A DNA stretch of 64,000 nucleotides, from the NCBI GenBank assembly GCA_017302455.1, contig JAFLDO010000018.1, positions 1 through 64,000 of the forward strand. The letters are read 5' to 3'. Source of the DNA: Accumulibacter sp. GTDB taxonomy: Bacteria > Pseudomonadota > Gammaproteobacteria > Burkholderiales > Rhodocyclaceae. Positions 59,290 to 64,000 of this stretch are shown piece after piece. The translations under genes and the position numbers were made by a program. A model generated the notes under the pieces. It searched no databases. It was not told the origin of the DNA and saw nothing but the letters and a program-made list of their open reading frames with translations. Within the stretch, counting starts at the first letter, position 1, and every line of letters starts with the position of its first letter.

Positions 59290-62200
59290 TCAGTATACCG
59301 CGGCGCCGGCGACGGCTGCTGCAGGCAGGCTGAAGCGTACTTCGGGGCCGCTGCCCGCAAAAACCAGCGCGAAGGCCTGCAGATTCTGCTGATTGAAGGG
59401 ATCCGCCGGAAAGGCCGTTGCCGATACCTCGACCTCGTAGTCGCCGGCCGCCGGGTTCGCCAGGACGACCTGCTTGAAGGTCTGGACATCCTCGTGGTTG
59501 TCGGCGGCGACTGCTGGTGTCGCTACCGGCCTCGAGAGGTGCGTCTGGCCGGCGACGCTGCTCCACAGGTTACCTCGGTATTCGGGGCGGATGCCTGGCC
59601 CTGGCGGTGCCGGTGGACGTACCGTAAGGTGGAGATGATTGACCAGGCGCGGTCCCGGCGGGTCGGTCCAGTTGAGCGTGACACGCAGGAGAGCCGTCCC
59701 GGCAGGCAGGGTGAACCGGTAACTGACCGTTCGCCCCGGTCCGATGGCGCAGTCATCACGCACATGCAGCGTCACGGGCGGCGCCGGCGACAGGCTCTGG
59801 CGCAGGCTGACCCGCCCCCACCCGTAACCGGCAGCGCTATCGGGCAGCGGACCCGGGGTGATGTTGGTGGCGCCATTGACCAGAGTGGCACGCAGCAGCG
59901 CGGCGCTGGGAATGTCGTTGGCGTTCTGGCTGGCATGCCGATTGATCGCCGTGTAGCGGTGGTGCAGATGGCCGCTCTCCTCCTCCACCCAATACACCAG
60001 GAAGACACGGCCATTCCACACCAGCTGGAAATCCTGAACCCGGCTTCCTGCCGCACTGAGTTGCAGGATTCCCACCGGTGCGCGCGGATTCAGAGGGCCG
60101 GCCGGTGGTGGTGGCGGTGCGACGGCGAGGCGCTGGCCGTTCTCGTCGAGTACCGTGAAGTAGAGCAGGCGCGCGCCGTCGGTTTCGACGCCGATCCAGG
60201 CGAGTCCGTAGGCCGGACTCCACACCGGCAGACTGGTACCGGCCGGCAGGACCGCCGGCGGATTGGCCCAGGGCTCGTGCGTACAAGTGCAGACGAGTTG
60301 CGGTTCGATCGCCTCGCGGCTCGCATTCCAGCCAGGCGTCCCGGTAGCGATGACGACGATGTCGCTGACCGGCATCGGCGGCGTGGTGCCGGGGGGATTG
60401 GCCAGCGGCCGGCCCTGACGATCGAGGCGACTGAAACGGATCTCCCAGCGCGACGCGTTGTTGGCGCGGTACTGCCAGGCAGCGCCGTATTCGCGATTGG
60501 TCGAGTTGGCTGCCGTCGGGCGGCGGGCGAGAACGCCGTTGCTGGCTTCGCCGGCGGCGGCACTGAGGTCGCGCTCGGCGCCATCGGCAGTGCCGTCAGG
60601 CCGGAAGCGACGGCAATGGACGCGCGTGACCGCGCCATTCACACGCTGGTAGATGGCGATCGATCGCGCCTCGCTGTTGACGAACTGGAACCAGCCATGG
60701 CGTGCGACGCCATCGACCCGGGCGAGGTCCGTCGGCGTTCCGACGCGCGCGCCGAGGCGGTTGACGCGTTGCTGACGCAATTGCCGCACCCCGGCCTGGA
60801 TGGTGCCGTACGCGACGATGACGTGCAACGAAGGAGTCGTGAAAAACCCGATCTGCGCAGGTATCCGATCGTCGATGGGCAGCGGATCGCGCAGTCGGGC
60901 GGCACCGGCCGTACCGAACTCGGTGACCGGAGCCCCCTGGGCATCGTGCAGGGTAAGCGTGATGGCAGCGAGCGCGTCGTTGGCCACGGAGATCAGACGG
61001 TCGTTGCCGGTCCACAAGGCCTCGACGCTGAGAATCAGGAACGGCGCGGGCATTTCACGGATGCCGCTCACGCCGTAGCCGGCATCGACGGCACCATCGG
61101 CGTGCAGGCGTAACCATTGCAGACTGTCCGCGAGACCGACTCCGGGAGCCAGTCGCAGAATGTAGTAGGAAGCGCCGGTCCAGACCGCGGACAAGGCGCT
61201 CAGGGCGGTGCTGTCGTGATCGAGTGGACTGGCGACGACGTAGCGGCCACTCTTCAGCAGTGGAGTGCCCGGGTTTTCCTGCGCGGCGAAGGCGCCGGCG
61301 CGAGTGAGATTGAGTGCATACACGCCGAGGCGGTCGGAATTCAGCTCATCCGGGCTTTGGTAGATCAGCGAAAAACCCTCGGCGTCGCCGACGGCGGCGA
61401 ATCCGTCCATGTCGCCGGGGGTATCCGAGAGTCTCAGCAGACGCCGGCTGAGGGTGTCGTCGGCCGCCGCCGCGAGGTGGCTGTCCACCTGTCCGTTGCT
61501 GTCGAGAAACGCGCAGTAGAGGTCGAAGTGGCCATTCTGCAGGTCGTCTTCCCACAGCAGCACGTAACCGCTGTCGGGGTGGCAGAGAAGCTGCGGTCGT
61601 CGCACGTGGTTAGCGGCGGCGACGCTCACCACGCGCTGCGCAACGCCCAGAGCGGCGGCATTGGCATCAAGGAACTGGAGCCACACTTCGCCACCGGCAA
61701 GCGTGCGCGCGTCGCACCAGACCAGCGCATAACGCGCGCTGCGCGGGTCCCAGAGCAGGCAGGGTTCGCGAACCTCGGCAGCCTGTTCGACAACCGTCAC
61801 CGGCTCGCTACCTTGCAGATTGGCGGCGCCGTCCATCTGTCGCAGTTGGAGGCGGTAGTTGCCCGCATGTGCCACGCCGCAAACGGCGAAGCGGCTACCG
61901 TTCCAGGTCAGCGGCCGATGCGGCCCGCTGCCGTCATGGAACAGGAAGCTGATCGAGGCGACATCGACCGGCGCGCCGGTGTCGGCGTTGAAGCGCTGGA
62001 AGAAGTAGCCGTTGCCGCCGGTCGTCGGAAAGACGCAGGCCAGACGTTCACCGACCACGATCAGGTCGGGCGGCACCGCATCGTCGGCACGGGTGTCCGG
62101 CGCGAGAGTGACCACCCCGGCCGTACCAAAAGCGGCGAGAGGGCGCAACGCGCGGTCGTAGCACGACAGGCGAATCTTGCCGTCGCCATGCCGGTGCAGC

Positions 62201-64000
62201 AGGTAGGTGCGCTCGCCGAGGGTGACGACCTTCGGCGCGGAGTGCTCGCCGACGTTGTCCTGCAGATGCACCGGCAGGCTGTCGATCGGCGCCAGTTGGC
62301 GGCTGAGGCGCAGCGCGACGATGTTCTTCTGGGCGGCGGCAAGCGCCGGGGTAAGCCAGACGCAAAGCAGACCATCAGCGTGGCGGGCAATCGCCGGAGG
62401 AGGGCCGAAAGCCGGTAGCGGCGGCGCAGCCGGAACGGCGACGCCTTCGAGCAACAGCGGCCGGCGCATCTGGGCAAAGCGGCTTCGATAGAACTGGCGC
62501 ACGAGCAGGGCCGAGCCGCTGACCATCGGGGTGGCCATGCTCGTACCGGTGAGAATCTGGTAGAGATTTCGGTTGAAGCCGGCCGGCAGCATGCTGTCGG
62601 GATTGGCATTCCAGAACGGTGCAGGAACAGGTGCGCCGGGCAACGCCGGCGGCTGCGCGACCCATTGCGAGCGACACGAAAGGACATTGGTGCCCGGCGC
62701 GACCACATCGGGCTTGACGCGGTTGGTGTTGGTCAGCGCGTTGGTACGCACGCTTCCGCGGTCGCTGAACAGCGCGATCTCGTCAGCGTTGTCGGAAAAG
62801 CTGAAAGCTCCCGCGGCAGCACCGGCCGCGACGTTGAATGCCGCGTGGTTGTAACGTGCTCCGAAGAATGCGCGATAGCTGTCGCGCCAGCCGCCGTCAC
62901 TGCGCAGATTCTCCGTGGCGCCGACCGTGAAGGCGTTCTTGGCAGTGGCCTGCAGGCGCAAGCTGCGCGCGTCGAGGACGCCGTTGCCGCCGCCCTGGGT
63001 ATCCGATTCGGCGTTCCCGGCGGCGAACAGCACCAGGACATCGGGATGGTCGAAACACCAGCGGTCGACCGCCTGGGACTCCGCCGGCGTATAGCGGTTG
63101 TTGTTTGCTCCGAGGGCGAATGAACTCCCCCAGGAATTGTTGATCACGCGTGCCCCGTTGCTGGCCGCGAACTCGAAGGGAACGCGCAGGTTGGCCGGCA
63201 GTGGCGCCAGGCCGATCAGTGCGGCGCGGGGAGCGATCCCGCGCGTGCGACCCGCCGAACTGCTGCCATCGCCGACGACGATTCCGGCGACGTGCGTACC
63301 GTGCGGCGTAGCGTCCGGGACGGCGAGTGCCGCGTTGAACGGCGTGTTGCTGTTGCGCAGGAGGCGGACGTTGGCGACCAGATCCGGGTGGAAGGCGGTC
63401 ACTGCTCCGGTGGACGGCGCCACGGCGCCGGCCAGATTGCCGACGTCGAAGCCCGAATCCACGACCGCGCCGATTTCGGCGAGGCCATCGAGATTGACGA
63501 GGAAGTTAACCGTTCCCAGGTCGCGCACCTGATTGGCGCCGAGAATCACTCCGGCATTGTGACTGCACACTTCCATCGTCGACGGGGCCGATGCCATATA
63601 GAGGCCCGGCACGCCGACAATGGCGGCGCAGCGCTCAGGCGGCACCTGCACAAGAAAGCCGTGCGCGAGGTCGGCAAGTACCGTCGCGCCGGCGGCCTCG
63701 AAGAGCGGGCGAACGCTCTCGGGATCGACTCCGTCAAAGATCTGCAATTGCAGATTTCCCTGCGCGGTCGCGGGCGGCGGCTGCAAAGCCAGCGTCGCCA
63801 GCGATGCGGCGGTGAACGCTTCCTCGGAGGCGGTCAGATCGAGATCGACGGCATAAGCCGGATGGTAGAGGCCAAGGAAGTCCACGTAGCGCAGGGCGCG
63901 CACCGTGTCGGAGGCGGCCAGCGGCATCCTGAACACGCCAGTAAACGGGTCGATCACGTGGACCTGTTCGCCACCTGCCAGAGCCATCTCCACCAGCCAG
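59290..64000 (-). CDS. Giant S8 (subtilisin-like) serine protease, 5' end outside the window
   Basis: The frame is open to the window edge; at least 1567 residues are visible. After a prodomain-like region (YHPAYAVDL near the start) the S8 triad is clear: Asp in GAVVDSGFD (about 179), His in HGTHVAGI (about 231), and Ser in GTSMATPMVSG (about 485), with NNSWGSS for the oxyanion Asn. The next 900 residues hold repeated strands such as YALVWCDAR and YVLLWEDD, suggesting a beta-propeller. The end (about 1440-1560) resembles a proprotein-convertase P domain. An export signal would be upstream. It is probably secreted or surface-bound, with unknown substrate. Confidence 0.87.
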   Translation of the reverse strand, partial: WLVEMALAGGEQVHVIDPFTGVFRMPLAASDTVRALRYVDFLGLYHPAYAVDLDLTASEEAFTAASLATLALQPPPATAQGNLQLQIFDGVDPESVRPLFEAAGATVLADLAHGFLVQVPPERCAAIVGVPGLYMASAPSTMEVCSHNAGVILGANQVRDLGTVNFLVNLDGLAEIGAVVDSGFDVGNLAGAVAPSTGAVTAFHPDLVANVRLLRNSNTPFNAALAVPDATPHGTHVAGIVVGDGSSSAGRTRGIAPRAALIGLAPLPANLRVPFEFAASNGARVINNSWGSSFALGANNNRYTPAESQAVDRWCFDHPDVLVLFAAGNAESDTQGGGNGVLDARSLRLQATAKNAFTVGATENLRSDGGWRDSYRAFFGARYNHAAFNVAAGAAAGAFSFSDNADEIALFSDRGSVRTNALTNTNRVKPDVVAPGTNVLSCRSQWVAQPPALPGAPVPAPFWNANPDSMLPAGFNRNLYQILTGTSMATPMVSGSALLVRQFYRSRFAQMRRPLLLEGVAVPAAPPLPAFGPPPAIARHADGLLCVWLTPALAAAQKNIVALRLSRQLAPIDSLPVHLQDNVGEHSAPKVVTLGERTYLLHRHGDGKIRLSCYDRALRPLAAFGTAGVVTLAPDTRADDAVPPDLIVVGERLACVFPTTGGNGYFFQRFNADTGAPVDVASISFLFHDGSGPHRPLTWNGSRFAVCGVAHAGNYRLQLRQMDGAANLQGSEPVTVVEQAAEVREPCLLWDPRSARYALVWCDARTLAGGEVWLQFLDANAAALGVAQRVVSVAAANHVRRPQLLCHPDSGYVLLWEDDLQNGHFDLYCAFLDSNGQVDSHLAAAADDTLSRRLLRLSDTPGDMDGFAAVGDAEGFSLIYQSPDELNSDRLGVYALNLTRAGAFAAQENPGTPLLKSGRYVVASPLDHDSTALSALSAVWTGASYYILRLAPGVGLADSLQWLRLHADGAVDAGYGVSGIREMPAPFLILSVEALWTGNDRLISVANDALAAITLTLHDAQGAPVTEFGTAGAARLRDPLPIDDRIPAQIGFFTTPSLHVIVAYGTIQAGVRQLRQQRVNRLGARVGTPTDLARVDGVARHGWFQFVNSEARSIAIYQRVNGAVTRVHCRRFRPDGTADGAERDLSAAAGEASNGVLARRPTAANSTNREYGAAWQYRANNASRWEIRFSRLDRQGRPLANPPGTTPPMPVSDIVVIATGTPGWNASREAIEPQLVCTCTHEPWANPPAVLPAGTSLPVWSPAYGLAWIGVETDGARLLYFTVLDENGQRLAVAPPPPPAGPLNPRAPVGILQLSAAGSRVQDFQLVWNGRVFLVYWVEEESGHLHHRYTAINRHASQNANDIPSAALLRATLVNGATNITPGPLPDSAAGYGWGRVSLRQSLSPAPPVTLHVRDDCAIGPGRTVSYRFTLPAGTALLRVTLNWTDPPGPRLVNHLHLTVRPPAPPGPGIRPEYRGNLWSSVAGQTHLSRPVATPAVAADNHEDVQTFKQVVLANPAAGDYEVEVSATAFPADPFNQQNLQAFALVFAGSGPEVRFSLPAAAVAGAAVY

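Noticed and set aside
59242-61113. Plus-strand open frame of 623 codons opposite the subtilase
   Set aside because: Shadow of a GC-rich gene on the other strand; no motif recognised.

Overview
The window is GC-rich and almost fully packed with genes. It reads as a chromosome of a free-living, respiring betaproteobacterium, most likely Rhodocyclales or Candidatus Accumulibacter-like. This is inferred from the hrcA-hemH and nadK-recN neighbourhoods beside grpE-dnaK-dnaJ, the fused mutase IcmF, a DUF2249 plus NnrS-like membrane protein pair, and many c-di-GMP, cAMP and chemotaxis proteins. I saw no rRNA, tRNA, CRISPR array, insertion sequence or phage gene. The species call is inference; no 16S or marker search could be run.

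Layout. 1-475: the end of a hybrid sensor kinase and the start of a response regulator, whose frame collapses at about position 445, where the 3' end of a TIR-STAND NTPase gene (minus strand) begins. This is either a recombination scar or an assembly join. 421-13538 is mostly minus strand: TIR-STAND protein, RarD transporter, MFS transporter, a chemoreceptor with a C-terminal hemerythrin, a DUF2062 protein, an O-GlcNAc-transferase-like protein and a caspase-MORN protein. One OmpA-type lipoprotein lies on the plus strand. 13999-24650: DUF2249 protein, NnrS-like membrane protein, diguanylate cyclase, thrC, a 45-residue membrane protein, nadC, an FMN glutamate synthase-like protein, recQ, two cyclophilins and a TPR/NTF2 protein. 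24759-41269: cysS, a LivK-like binding protein, dnaJ-dnaK-grpE with two sigma-32-type promoters, a Ser/Thr kinase with a cyclic-nucleotide domain, hemH-hrcA, nadK-recN, a small HTH regulator with a long inverted repeat, gltX, and a membrane adenylate cyclase.

41378-64000: a CoA-transferase/hydrolase and IcmF (isobutyryl-CoA mutase) with a divergent AraC regulator. Then come a FeeM-like acyltransferase fused to PilZ, an LpxL-like acyltransferase and a NodU-type carbamoyltransferase. After these lie pgk-tpiA, a PhnD-like binding protein translationally coupled to a GGDEF-EAL protein, a lipase-like hydrolase, and a very large subtilase cut by the window edge.

Themes. Second-messenger signalling is dense: c-di-GMP makers, a degrader and a PilZ target, plus a cAMP maker and a kinase that could read cAMP. 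Proteostasis genes (Hsp70 system, HrcA, cyclophilins) cluster centrally. The strongest candidates for undescribed biology are the FeeM-PilZ/acyltransferase/carbamoyltransferase cluster, the binding protein-GGDEF-EAL pair, the cAMP kinase with its six-codon leader, and the TIR-STAND protein at the junction.
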